Shown: one piece after another, positions 18,922-27,103 of the stretch
How the letters are laid out: the number at the start of each line of letters is the position of its first letter
Numbering within the stretch: position 1 is the first letter of the stretch
Assembly: GCF_016583765.1 (NCBI RefSeq)
Contig: NZ_NRRR01000009.1
Coordinates: forward strand, 1-64,000
Length of the DNA: 64,000 nucleotides
Origin: Chromatium weissei
Lineage (GTDB): Bacteria > Pseudomonadota > Gammaproteobacteria > Chromatiales > Chromatiaceae
Reading direction: 5' to 3'
Program-made: the position numbers and the translations under genes
The notes under the pieces: generated by a model
What the model was told of the DNA's origin: nothing
The model's database searches: none
Seen by the model: only the letters and a program-made list of their open reading frames with translations

Positions 18922-19958
18922 TACATGAAATCGTCCTTATTCTGTGCTTTTGTTCGCGCATCTTTACGGTTAATCAAGCCTTTTTGTACCAGTTCTTTTA
19001 GATTTTGATCTAGCGTTTGCATTCCGTGTGCTTGACCGGTTTGAATGGATGAATACATTTGTGCGACCTTGCCTTCACGAATTAAATTACGAATTGCCGG
19101 AGTGCCAATCATAATTTCATGCGCGGCAACGCGTCCGCCACCGACTTTTTTTAATAGGGTTTGTGCAATTACCGAGCGTAATGATTCCGATAACATTGCG
19201 CGTACCATATCTTTTTCTGCTGCTGGAAATACGTCAATAATACGGTCAATGGTTTTTGCAGCAGAGGTTGTATGCAGTGTTCCGAATACTAAATGTCCGG
19301 TTTCAGCGGCAGTTAATGCGAGGCGAATGGTTTCGAGATCGCGCATTTCACCGACCAGAATGATGTCGGGGTCTTGGCGCAATGCCGAACGTAATGCTTC
19401 ACTAAATCCGAGTGTATCGCGGTGAACTTCGCGTTGATTGATTAAGCATTTTTTGCTGATGTGCACAAACTCAATTGGGTCTTCAATAGTGAGAATGTGG
19501 GCGTAATCATTTTCGTTGAGATGATCGATCATCGCGGCCAGCGTGGTGGATTTGCCGGAACCGGTTGGTCCCGTCACCAGCACTAATCCACGCGGTACGT
19601 TGATAATTTCTTTGAAACTTGTCGGCGCTTTTAATTCTTCCAATGACAGCACTTTGGATGGAATGGAGCGAAATACCGCGCCAGCGCCACGTTTCTGATT
19701 AAACGCATTGACGCGAAATCGCGCCACGCCCGGAATTTCAAAGGAAAAGTCGGTTTCCAAAAACTCCTCATAATCCTTGCGCTGCTTGTCGTTCATGATG
19801 TCGTAAACCAGCGAATGCACGGCGCGATGTTCCAACGGCGGAACATTGATGCGGCGCATGTCGCCATCGACGCGAATCATCGGCGGCAATCCGGCGGAGA
19901 GATGAAGATCAGAAGCGTTGTTTTTCACACTAAAAGCGAGAAGTTCGGCGATGTCCAC
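18921..19958 (-). CDS. pilT: Type IV pilus retraction ATPase PilT
   Basis: PilT powers retraction of type IV pili. The 345-residue sequence contains LLAFSVKNNASDLHLSAGLPP at the start, Walker A GPTGSGKSTT (near 130), VHRDTLGFSEALRSALRQDPD, the Walker B ILVGEMRDLETI, the His box TGHLVFGTLHTTSAA, and the AIRNLIREGK motif needed for retraction. The start is a GTG at 19958 behind CGGAG. The gene follows the ech operon terminator and overlaps pilU. Pilins and PilBCMNOPQ are not in the window. Confidence 0.96.
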   Translation of the reverse strand: MDIAELLAFSVKNNASDLHLSAGLPPMIRVDGDMRRINVPPLEHRAVHSLVYDIMNDKQRKDYEEFLETDFSFEIPGVARFRVNAFNQKRGAGAVFRSIPSKVLSLEELKAPTSFKEIINVPRGLVLVTGPTGSGKSTTLAAMIDHLNENDYAHILTIEDPIEFVHISKKCLINQREVHRDTLGFSEALRSALRQDPDIILVGEMRDLETIRLALTAAETGHLVFGTLHTTSAAKTIDRIIDVFPAAEKDMVRAMLSESLRSVIAQTLLKKVGGGRVAAHEIMIGTPAIRNLIREGKVAQMYSSIQTGQAHGMQTLDQNLKELVQKGLINRKDARTKAQNKDDFM

Positions 19959-19984
19959 GAGTCGCTCCGTTTAGCCGTCAGCTC

Positions 19985-20024
19985 TATAAATAAAAGACGC
20001 TGCTTGATCATTCCGAACAGCGTC
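19985..20024 (-). terminator. Intrinsic terminator after echF
   Basis: Minus-strand GACGCTG (20018-20024) pairs with CAGCGTC (19996-20002) and is followed by TTTTATTTAT. It lies 20 bases after the echF stop and before pilT, closing the ech operon. Confidence 0.7.
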
Positions 20025-20043
20025 CGAAAGCATATTTCAAAAT

Positions 20044-20376
20044 TCAGCGATACCGAATGACTTCCTGTTCCTGCATCGAATGCCACGATTGCTGGCGCAG
20101 GCTGATGCAACTTTCTCGACAACTTTCAACACAGTTGCCGCACAGAATGCAGCGTCCATGATCAATTGCCCAGGTGTTATCGGTTTTTCCCACCACAATC
20201 GCGCCGGTTGGGCATTTGACTGCGCACAGCGTGCAAAAGGTGCAATCGGTGATTTTGAAAGCGATGTGTCCACGCGTTTTCGGATAAGGTGTCCGTTTTT
20301 CAATCGGATACAGCCGAGTCGCAGGACGGTTTAAGGCGCTGCGTGTGACCAACGCGGAAATCGAGAACCAAGACAT
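20044..20376 (-). CDS. echF: Ech hydrogenase polyferredoxin subunit EchF
   Basis: The 110-residue protein carries two [4Fe-4S] motifs, CTFCTLCAVKCP (near 44-55) and CILCGNCVESC (near 75-85), in a NuoI-like arrangement. It should pass electrons from soluble ferredoxin to the small subunit EchC of the membrane-bound hydrogenase. It starts four bases after the echE stop. The order small subunit, NuoC-like, large subunit, ferredoxin matches EchCDEF as well as the CODH-linked CooLUH-type cluster. The absence of CO dehydrogenase genes favours Ech. Confidence 0.9.
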   Translation of the reverse strand: MSWFSISALVTRSALNRPATRLYPIEKRTPYPKTRGHIAFKITDCTFCTLCAVKCPTGAIVVGKTDNTWAIDHGRCILCGNCVESCRESCISLRQQSWHSMQEQEVIRYR

Positions 20377-20380
20377 TGGA

Positions 20381-21463
20381 TTACCTCTCGTTGCAGCTCA
20401 CGCAGGGATCGATGGTTAATAAAATCACCGGCACATCCGCCAATTCACATCCTTTCAGCATGTGCACCAGCGGCGCGATGTTGGCAAACGTCGGTGTCCG
20501 CACACGAAACCGCTCCAGATTTTTTCCGCCATTGGCACACATGTAATAACAGACTTCGCCGCGTGGCTGTTCCAGTCGAATCATCGTCTCACCCTGCGGA
20601 CGCTTGCCTTTGAATGTCACCTCAATTTCACCCGACGGCATTCGGTCAATACATTGTTTTATCAAATCAATCGACTGACTGATTTCGCGTAACCGCACGA
20701 TGCAGCGGGCGTAACAGTCGCCAGCCGTTTCAACAATCGGTTCCCAATCCAATTCGCCATACGCCGCATAACCCAGTTGCCGCAGATCGCGGGCGTGACC
20801 GCTGGCGCGCAGCACTGGACCGACTGCACCCAGCGCGTGTGCGTCCTCGGCAGTCAGCACGCCAATGCCGACGGTGCGCTGCTTGACGGTGCGATCGATG
20901 CTGAAAATGTGCGAGATTTCGTTAAATGCACTTTCCATTTCACGAATTTTGCCGCCGATGCGTTGCAGCGTTTCGGCATCGACATCTTTGCGAATGCCGC
21001 CGACCTTGCAGGTGCCAAAAATCACCCGTCCGCCAGTCGTTTCTTCAATCATATCAACCAGCATTTCACGAATGCGCCAACTGTGCTGAAACAGACTTTC
21101 AAAACCGAAGGCATCGGCTGATAGCCCCAGCCACAGCAGATGACTTTGAATGCGCGACATTTCCGCCCACATCGTGCGCAGATATGCCGCACGCGGCGGC
21201 ACTTTCAGTCCCAGCAATTGCTCGATGCCCTGACAGTAACCTTGACTGTGAATGAAGCTGCAAATTCCGCAAATGCGCTCGGCAACCTGCGCCATTTCAA
21301 TAAAATTATGGCGTTCGGCGAGCAGTTCGAGGCCGCGATGCACATAACCAATTGACGGCAGCGCCTGTACCACGCGCTCGTCGTCAAGTTCCAAATCCAG
21401 ATGAATCGGCTCCGGCAAGACCGGATGCTGAGGGCCAAAGGGAACAATCGTGGTTTTTGACAT
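20381..21463 (-). CDS. echE: Ech-type NiFe hydrogenase large subunit EchE
   Basis: This 360-residue protein is the NuoD-like catalytic subunit of a group 4 energy-converting hydrogenase. Both NiFe ligand pairs are present: ERICGICSFIHSQGY (Cys at about 65 and 68) and IDPCVSCNER at the extreme C terminus, which rules out a NuoD of complex I. Only three residues follow the last Cys, so there is no C-terminal extension to be clipped by a HyaD/HycI-type protease. Other family stretches are PFGPQHPVLPEPIHL, GYVHRGLE and GGVGIRKD-like VGGIRKDV. It should reduce protons with ferredoxin electrons while pumping ions, or run in reverse. Confidence 0.95.
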   Translation of the reverse strand: MSKTTIVPFGPQHPVLPEPIHLDLELDDERVVQALPSIGYVHRGLELLAERHNFIEMAQVAERICGICSFIHSQGYCQGIEQLLGLKVPPRAAYLRTMWAEMSRIQSHLLWLGLSADAFGFESLFQHSWRIREMLVDMIEETTGGRVIFGTCKVGGIRKDVDAETLQRIGGKIREMESAFNEISHIFSIDRTVKQRTVGIGVLTAEDAHALGAVGPVLRASGHARDLRQLGYAAYGELDWEPIVETAGDCYARCIVRLREISQSIDLIKQCIDRMPSGEIEVTFKGKRPQGETMIRLEQPRGEVCYYMCANGGKNLERFRVRTPTFANIAPLVHMLKGCELADVPVILLTIDPCVSCNER

Positions 21464-21466
21464 GAT

Positions 21467-21862
21467 TTAGCTGTTCTCCTGCGCCGATTTTTTCGACTTC
21501 GCTGGCTTGAGCGTGACATCGCCGGAAAAGGGAATCTTGGTTTTGGTGCGCAGAAAATTGCCGCCGTAATCCAGCGCCAGCCCCGAAATGGTAAAACCAA
21601 AAAGGTCTTTCAATTCATTTTCATAGGTGAAGGATGCCGGAAAAACTGCGCTCAAACTGGGCAATTCCGGCTGGTCGCGGGGAACGTGAACGCGGTAATT
21701 GGCGCAGCGATAATCCTTATCAAAGCTAACCATGACCTCGAAATAATCGGCTCGTGCCGTGCCGGTCATTTGCACCAAACGATAACCTTCTGCTTGATGA
21801 CGGCGCGCAAGATTCACCCATTCTGTCAATGCAATGTTTTCAAATGTTTCATGCTGATTCAT
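21467..21862 (-). CDS. echD: Ech hydrogenase NuoC-like subunit EchD
   Basis: A 131-residue protein homologous to the 30-kDa subunit of complex I (NuoC). The recognisable piece is PELPSLSAVFPASFTYENEL followed by KDLFGFTISGL, matching the conserved P.LPS.....P...ExEx.DLfGi block. It forms part of the hydrophilic arm that holds EchE and EchC. It overlaps echC by four bases and ends three bases before echE. Residues after about 110 are Lys-rich and not conserved as far as I can tell. Confidence 0.88.
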   Translation of the reverse strand: MNQHETFENIALTEWVNLARRHQAEGYRLVQMTGTARADYFEVMVSFDKDYRCANYRVHVPRDQPELPSLSAVFPASFTYENELKDLFGFTISGLALDYGGNFLRTKTKIPFSGDVTLKPAKSKKSAQENS

Positions 21863-22308
21863 AACGCCACCAATTTGCGTTGACGTTTGCGCTCGCTGGC
21901 GCGTTGTTCAAGAATTTCCAGTGCTTGCACGATGCCGTCAATAATTGACTCTGGTCGTGCGGCGCAACCGGGAACGTAAATATCGACTGGAATGATTTTG
22001 TCGATTCCACCATACACGTTGTAGGCATCACGGAAAATTCCACCGCTCAGAGCGCAAGCGCCGATGGCGACGACGACCTTGGGTTCGGGAATTTGGGCAT
22101 AAAGATTTTCAACTACTTGGCGCGATTCTTCATTCACCGAGCCGGTCACGAGAAAGATGTCGGCATGTTTGGGATTGCCGGTGTTGACGATGCCAAAGCG
22201 TTCCACGTCATACATCGGCGTTAAACAGGCTAGCAGCTCAATATCGCAACCATTACAACTGGTTGCAGCGTAATGCAGAATCCACGGAGATTTTTTCAGA
22301 AAGCGCAT
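21859..22308 (-). CDS. echC: Ech hydrogenase small subunit EchC
   Basis: The 149-residue NuoB-like small subunit holds the proximal [4Fe-4S] cluster next to the NiFe site. The four ligand Cys are visible in TSCNGCDIE (about 17 and 20), IGACALSGG (near 84) and VPGCAARPE (near 114). LVTGSVNEE is the usual spacer motif. It lies directly behind the inserted toxin-antitoxin pair, 40 bases after the antitoxin stop, and overlaps echD. Its length fits Ech/Hyc small subunits. Confidence 0.93.
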   Translation of the reverse strand: MRFLKKSPWILHYAATSCNGCDIELLACLTPMYDVERFGIVNTGNPKHADIFLVTGSVNEESRQVVENLYAQIPEPKVVVAIGACALSGGIFRDAYNVYGGIDKIIPVDIYVPGCAARPESIIDGIVQALEILEQRASERKRQRKLVAL

Positions 22309-22348
22309 CGGTATCTGTGCCTGTCGTTGTTTCAGAAAATTGCGTCAA

Positions 22349-22630
22349 TTAAGCAGCCAACTCGCGCAATACGTCAGGATGTCGTTCCAAGATTTTGAGC
22401 AAGGTTTTCGCCGCTCCGCTGGGTTCGCCACGACCTTCCTCCCAGTCTCGCAATCTGTGTACTGAAACACCTAATAACTGAGCAAACTGTGCTTGCGATA
22501 GATCACAGGAGTGACGAATAGCCGCAGTGAATGAGAGTGTTACTTTAGTCACACGCACCGCCTGATCTGCATTCATCTGGCGAACCGATTCCAATAAATC
22601 ATTTTGAAATGCCAACATTTCTTGATCCAA
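22349..22630 (-). CDS. HigA-like helix-turn-helix antitoxin inside the ech operon
   Basis: This 93-residue XRE-family protein has a helix-turn-helix LSQAQFAQLLGVSVHRLRDWEEGR (about 44-67) and the ending PSGAAKTLLKILERHPDVL typical of HigA antitoxins encoded after a HigB/RelE toxin. I take the TTG at 22630 as start because GGAGG ends six bases upstream. An ATG lies four codons later. It overlaps the 3' end of the toxin gene by 32 bases. It would bind and silence the toxin and could repress from DNA sites near the pair, which here means inside the ech operon. Confidence 0.85.
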   Translation of the reverse strand: MDQEMLAFQNDLLESVRQMNADQAVRVTKVTLSFTAAIRHSCDLSQAQFAQLLGVSVHRLRDWEEGRGEPSGAAKTLLKILERHPDVLRELAA

Positions 22631-22937
22631 GTTCGACCTCCGCTTTTAGCTTGAGAAGAAAATGCGCGGGTAGATTGTCAAATTTCGCTTTGGTATAGAC
22701 GATCAATAACCAAATACGACCATCTGCGCCATTGAAATAGATCACGCGCACACCGCCGCGTTTTCCCATTCCGAAACGATTCCAACGCACTTTACGACAA
22801 CCGCCAGAACCGGGAATGACATCGCCTGCCAACGAATTTCCTGCAATCCAATTCACAAACGCAATGCGTTCGTTATCCGACCAAATCAAAGCCGAATAAC
22901 GTTTGAACGCATCTGTTTCTGCGACTGTAAATAACAT
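22599..22937 (-). CDS. RelE/HigB-like toxin inside the ech operon
   Basis: The 112-residue protein is of the RelE/HigB superfamily. The conserved core reads GSGGCRKVRWNRFGMGKRGGVRVIYF (broken here for length: key residues are the paired Arg, Lys and Gly of KVR and GKRGGVRVIY) and ends with LLIVYTKAKFDNL. Such toxins cut mRNA on the ribosome. Its ATG overlaps the echB stop by one base (CAT/TCA sharing 22937). The cassette is therefore joined to the hydrogenase operon with no spacer and is probably transcribed and translated with it. The reading frame looks intact. Confidence 0.85.
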   Translation of the reverse strand: MLFTVAETDAFKRYSALIWSDNERIAFVNWIAGNSLAGDVIPGSGGCRKVRWNRFGMGKRGGVRVIYFNGADGRIWLLIVYTKAKFDNLPAHFLLKLKAEVELGSRNVGISK

Positions 22938-23797
22938 CAGTTGATTAAAGGCAGCAGCAGCAAGTTAGTCACGCCCAGCGCACCCGTCACCCACCACGTC
23001 ATTTTGAGCGTGGTCAGCCAAGTCAAACGAGCGTGGGTGTTATCAACCAGCACTTCGGCAAAAAACAGCACCAGCGCCAGCGGCAGCGCCCACATCCAGC
23101 CGAAGGGCGCAAAAAACAGATACAGCCAGCCCAGCAAAATAGTGTTTTCGTACCAGTGCGCGATTTCCACCAGCGCCAGATCATGTCCAGAAAAGTCAGT
23201 CGTGATGCCCTTGACCAATTCCTGATGTCCGTGATGCGACGCACTCAGATCGAACGGCGACTTACGCAGTTTGATCGTCAAAATGAATAAAAAGCCCAGA
23301 AAAATGCCGAACAGTTGCAGTATTTGCCACGGACTGCCCGCCACGATGTCGCTGACCTGAAAACTGCCCACGACCAGAAAAAAGCCCAGCGCCACCAGAA
23401 TCAGCATCGGCTCGTACGCCAACATCAGCAGCAATTCGCGTGAAGAGCCGATGTTGCTGTACGGCGAATTGGTCGCGTAAGCCGCGAGACACAGCAAAAT
23501 TCCCGACACCGTCAGCGCAAACAAACTCAGCAGCAAATCGCCGCCGTGAAAGAAAATCGCTCCAGAAATCACCATGAACAACAGAAAGCCGCGCAGATAA
23601 AGCGTCTGCAATTCGGTGACCACCAGCGTATCTTTTTCCAATAATTTCAATACGTCATAGATTGGTTGCAGCACTGGCGGTCCTTGTCGGGACTGCATTC
23701 GTGCCGTCAATCGCCGATCCACGCCCGCGAGCAGTGCACCGAGAAGCGGGCCAAAAATGACGAAAGCTGCCGCAAACAGCCAAGATTGTGCGCTCAT
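22937..23797 (-). CDS. echB: Ech hydrogenase membrane subunit EchB (NuoH-like)
   Basis: The 286-residue integral membrane protein resembles NuoH/HycD, the subunit that joins the hydrophilic arm to the ion pump. It has about eight hydrophobic helices. The conserved loop after helix 1 reads RRLTARMQSRQGPPVLQPIYD, KLLEKD follows, and KLRKSPFDLSASHHGHQELV with FSGHDLALVEIAHW marks the quinone-chamber-like loop. The start at 23797 overlaps the echA stop by one base. A longer frame exists but begins inside echA. Downstream it overlaps the toxin start rather than echC, the normal partner. Confidence 0.92.
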   Translation of the reverse strand: MSAQSWLFAAAFVIFGPLLGALLAGVDRRLTARMQSRQGPPVLQPIYDVLKLLEKDTLVVTELQTLYLRGFLLFMVISGAIFFHGGDLLLSLFALTVSGILLCLAAYATNSPYSNIGSSRELLLMLAYEPMLILVALGFFLVVGSFQVSDIVAGSPWQILQLFGIFLGFLFILTIKLRKSPFDLSASHHGHQELVKGITTDFSGHDLALVEIAHWYENTILLGWLYLFFAPFGWMWALPLALVLFFAEVLVDNTHARLTWLTTLKMTWWVTGALGVTNLLLLPLIN

Positions 23798-25728
23798 CAG
23801 CTTGCGCTCCACAGTAGCAACGTTAACAGCATTATCGCGCTCCACAGCCCGCGCTGCATCAGCACCCTTTCCTCAATAAAACCAGTGAGATAATAGCTGC
23901 GACTGTTCACTTCACGCGTCGCACCCATTGCACCGCGATAGCTGGCGCTGCCGTCGACATTTGCGCCGCTCAAATAACCGCTAATCACACCAAACTGCGG
24001 CGGTCGCCACCAAAACCACAGCGGCATTAAAAAGAGCACCGCCAGCATTCCAGTCATCAGCGCAATCGTTTCCCACGACACCTGATCGGCAGTTGTCGGC
24101 AGCAAATGCGCCGCCGCCAGCGCCTCGGTATAAGGCTGTACAAACATCCAATCCGCCAATGGAAACAACGCACAAGCGACATAGGTGATGACCGTCAACG
24201 CCATCAGCGCCAGCGCCTCATCGCGTGCCAGCGGCATGTTCACCGGCTGCACTCGGCGCGGCATCGCCACCAATTTGCCCATCCATTTACTCCAGAAAAA
24301 TAATGTCGGCGCGCTGCCAAAGGCCAGAATTGCTGCCAGCAATACGCCACCCAGCGGCAACACATCGAGCGTTAAAAAGGCTTGAAAACTCGTGTACTTA
24401 CCCAGCAACATTCCAAACGGAGCAAGAAACATACCGAGAATGCCAATCAATAACATTCCCGCCAACAGCGGCCGCCGATACACCAAACCTTCCATATCCT
24501 CGATGTCGCGGCTACCAATTAAATGCTCGGTCGTGCCCACACCGAGAAATAACAGTGCTTTTGCCACCGCATGAAACAGAATTAACAAAATAGCTGCCCA
24601 TAGTGCATTTGCTGTTCCCACGCCCGCACACATCACAATTAAACCGAGATTTGCAATTGTTGAATAGGCTAATACACGTTTGGCATTACTTTGCGTCACT
24701 GCGGTTAATGAAGTGATGAGAAAAGTCACACCACCAATTAAGGCCAGCAATAAACCAGCAGCGGTATTGTGAAAGACCGGCGCGAGTTTAATTAACAGAA
24801 AAACGCCTGCTTTGACCATCGTACTCGAATGCAATAATGCCGAAACGGTGGTTGGAGCAACCATTGCACCGAGCAGCCAAGATGAAAATGGCAACTGTGC
24901 TGATTTGCTTAATCCCGCAATGGCAATTAACGCGGCAGGAATCAGTGCCAATGCACTGCCAGCAGCAATGAGTTGATTCAATTCCCAAGTGCGCAATTCA
25001 GTGCTAAAGGTTAACCACACAATTGCACCAGCAAAAGCCACGCCACCGATTAAATTAAGTCCCAATGCACGAAAGCCATTGCGAATGGCTTCATCAGTGC
25101 CGGAATAGGAAATGAGCCAAAATGAACACAATGTGGTCATTTCCCAGAAAAAGAACAGCCATAACAAATGGTTGGAAAAGATGACACCAAACATGGCGCT
25201 CAGAAATACGAAGAGCATGAAAAAGAATGCGGGGCGACGATCTGTTGTTTGCGAATGCTGTGCTTGATCATCATTCATGTAGTGAATGGCATGAATGCAG
25301 ATGAGTCCACCGACAATACCGATGATCAATGCCATTAAAATTGAAAAACTGTCAATGTAAAATGGCTGCATCACTTCAGGATGTGCTGGGGCGAGTTCAG
25401 CGAATAACAGCAATCCGGTTTGCATGAGAATCAATATCGGAATCCACCATTCGCGCCGATTAATGCGGCGACAAGCAAATAGCAAATAAGCAGAAACAGC
25501 AATGCCACCAATGAAAAAGAGGCTATTTAGAATTTCGTTAAGCCATTCGCTGAGAGTGAAAAATTGCGGTGGAGCACGAAAATAAAGTAGCGCCAATAAC
25601 AAAGTGGTTGCGCCCAGTCCGTATACTGCCCAACGGGTCAATTCAGCGCGGCGTTCTACTGTGGAAGCGAAAAAAATGATGGTGCCTGCCGCTAATGGAA
25701 ACAAGATGAGAAAAGCAATTAAAAGCAT
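23797..25728 (-). CDS. echA: Ech hydrogenase antiporter-like subunit EchA (NuoL-like)
   Basis: The 643-residue polytopic protein is related to NuoL and Mrp antiporter subunits and should carry the proton or sodium channel. About 16 hydrophobic segments are visible. Family motifs include LLWLFFFWEMTTLCSFWLI with the key Glu, GLSKSAQLPFSSWLLGAM with the functional Lys, and APTTVSALLHSSTMVKAGVF. A late KRVLAYSTIANLGL also fits. It is the first gene of the operon, with an AAGGAG site before ATG 25728. No clear -35/-10 or sigma-54 site stands out upstream. A heptamer repeat lies in the leader. Confidence 0.92.
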   Translation of the reverse strand: MLLIAFLILFPLAAGTIIFFASTVERRAELTRWAVYGLGATTLLLALLYFRAPPQFFTLSEWLNEILNSLFFIGGIAVSAYLLFACRRINRREWWIPILILMQTGLLLFAELAPAHPEVMQPFYIDSFSILMALIIGIVGGLICIHAIHYMNDDQAQHSQTTDRRPAFFFMLFVFLSAMFGVIFSNHLLWLFFFWEMTTLCSFWLISYSGTDEAIRNGFRALGLNLIGGVAFAGAIVWLTFSTELRTWELNQLIAAGSALALIPAALIAIAGLSKSAQLPFSSWLLGAMVAPTTVSALLHSSTMVKAGVFLLIKLAPVFHNTAAGLLLALIGGVTFLITSLTAVTQSNAKRVLAYSTIANLGLIVMCAGVGTANALWAAILLILFHAVAKALLFLGVGTTEHLIGSRDIEDMEGLVYRRPLLAGMLLIGILGMFLAPFGMLLGKYTSFQAFLTLDVLPLGGVLLAAILAFGSAPTLFFWSKWMGKLVAMPRRVQPVNMPLARDEALALMALTVITYVACALFPLADWMFVQPYTEALAAAHLLPTTADQVSWETIALMTGMLAVLFLMPLWFWWRPPQFGVISGYLSGANVDGSASYRGAMGATREVNSRSYYLTGFIEERVLMQRGLWSAIMLLTLLLWSAS

Positions 25729-25802
25729 TCAAAACTCCTTTGATTAAAGGTTGATGTCAATGGCGTTAGGCGTGATGCAGTTAAAAAGACAGTCTGTGAA
25801 TT

Positions 25803-25875
25803 GAGTTATCAGTTGTCAGTTGTCAGTGACAACCACATTTTCTTCTGGCAGATGAAAAGCTGGTAACTGATAGCT
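25803..25875. repeat. Dispersed heptamer repeat, copy B
   Basis: AGTTATC, AGTTGTC, AGTTGTC units lead into the core TGACAACCACATTTT, and a partial reverse-oriented unit (GGTAACTGATAGC) follows. It occupies the divergent interval between echA and the SDR gene and can form an imperfect hairpin. Confidence 0.7.
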
Positions 25876-25956
25876 TTTTTCATGTGAACACGCAATTGAA
25901 TTTGTTTTATTCTGAAACAATCACCTTGTATTTACATCACGGAGCGCCTCGCTGTC

Positions 25957-26670
25957 ATGTTTCAACTCAATGATAAAACTGTGATTCTTACCGGCGCGAC
26001 CGGCAATTTAGGACGGGTGACGGCGCGTATTTTTGCGAAAGAAGGCGCTCGGCTGGCGCTTGTCGGACGCGATGCGCAGCGGCTTGCCGAGGTGAAACAA
26101 ACGCTCGCGGCGAATTGCGATGCGGATATTTTTATCGCAGATGTGCTGGATACGACGGCGGTGTCGACAATGGTGACGCAAGTTGCTGACCGTTTTGGGC
26201 GAATTGATGTGCTGGTGAATTTGGCGGGCGGTTTCTCGATGGGACCGCTGGTGCACGAAACACCCGATGCCGAATGGGACGCACTGCTGGCGCTGAATTT
26301 TCGTACTGTTATCAATTGTGTTCGTGCTACCGTACCGTATTTATTGACTGCTGGCAGCGGACGCATCATCAATATCGCGGCGCGTGCGGCCACGCAAGGC
26401 AGCGCCCGCATGGCTCCGTATTGTGTTTCCAAAGCAGCAGTTGTCACCCTGACCGAAAGTCTCGCAGCAGAACTCAAAGCGCATCACATCACGGTCAACT
26501 GTCTCTTGCCGGGCACGTTGAACACGCCAGAAAATCGTGCGGCCATGCCCGATCAAGCGCATCACAACTGGGTCGAACTTGACGCACTTGCCGAAGTAAT
26601 GGTTTTTCTCGCTTCCGATGCGGCGCGTGAGATGACCGGCGCCGCCATTCCAGTTTACGGACGCAGTTGA
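25957..26670 (+). CDS. Short-chain dehydrogenase/reductase
   Basis: The 237-residue SDR has the cofactor motif TGATGNLGR (near 12-20), NLAGG in place of NNAG, and the catalytic YCVSK (Tyr about 151, Lys 155). It ends like classical SDRs with DAAREMTGAAIPVYG. Thirteen residues before the Tyr, where most SDRs have the catalytic Ser, this protein has Ala (INIAARAATQG). That may limit or change the reaction. NAD(P)-dependent redox of a carbonyl is likely, and the substrate is unknown. A small exported protein follows at once. Confidence 0.85.
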   Translation: MFQLNDKTVILTGATGNLGRVTARIFAKEGARLALVGRDAQRLAEVKQTLAANCDADIFIADVLDTTAVSTMVTQVADRFGRIDVLVNLAGGFSMGPLVHETPDAEWDALLALNFRTVINCVRATVPYLLTAGSGRIINIAARAATQGSARMAPYCVSKAAVVTLTESLAAELKAHHITVNCLLPGTLNTPENRAAMPDQAHHNWVELDALAEVMVFLASDAAREMTGAAIPVYGRS

Positions 26671-26678
26671 GTCGTCAC

Positions 26679-27083
26679 ATGCGAGCGCGAAACATTCGCT
26701 TATTTTTCATCGGCATGGTGCTGCACTCGGTCACATTCGCGCAAATGACTCCTGTGGCATATTGCCCGCAATTCGTCGCCGCAGTGGAAGCGGCAGCCGC
26801 AGTCGATGCCTATCATGCCCGCTGTCGAAGCGATGGTTCAGGACGGCACATGAATAATCTAAATAAACTTTTAGTCAGCACTCAGCGCATTACCGTATTA
26901 ACCATTGAAGATGAATGTTTTCCTGAACAGAATTACCGCCACGCACAACAACGCATGGCGCAAAATTTCACTATTCAGCTTGAGCAAATTGGCAATTGCA
27001 CAGCAGCAAAAGCAACTGGAATGCTGGAACAATTCACTGCTCGTTACAACGCAGCACTTGCAGCTATTCGAGCATTACCCTAA
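26679..27083 (+). CDS. Small exported protein of unknown function
   Basis: A 134-residue product with a signal peptide (RARNIRLFFIGMVLHSVTFAQ) and a mature part of about 110 residues. That part contains four Cys (AYCPQF, ARCRSD, EDECFPE, GNCTAA), which would allow two disulfides in the periplasm. The rest is helical. I start at the ATG at 26679. A TTG at 26667 would overlap the SDR stop. I do not recognise the family. It sits between the SDR and a HAD phosphatase, all co-directional. Confidence 0.55.
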   Translation: MRARNIRLFFIGMVLHSVTFAQMTPVAYCPQFVAAVEAAAAVDAYHARCRSDGSGRHMNNLNKLLVSTQRITVLTIEDECFPEQNYRHAQQRMAQNFTIQLEQIGNCTAAKATGMLEQFTARYNAALAAIRALP

Positions 27084-27103
27084 TTCAATCGGTGTATTGA
27101 TAA

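Noticed and set aside
20044..25728. A CO dehydrogenase-linked (Coo) hydrogenase, formate hydrogenlyase or complex I
   Set aside because: No cooS/cooF or fdhF is adjacent, the gene order is echABCDEF, and the large subunit has both NiFe Cys pairs, which complex I lacks.
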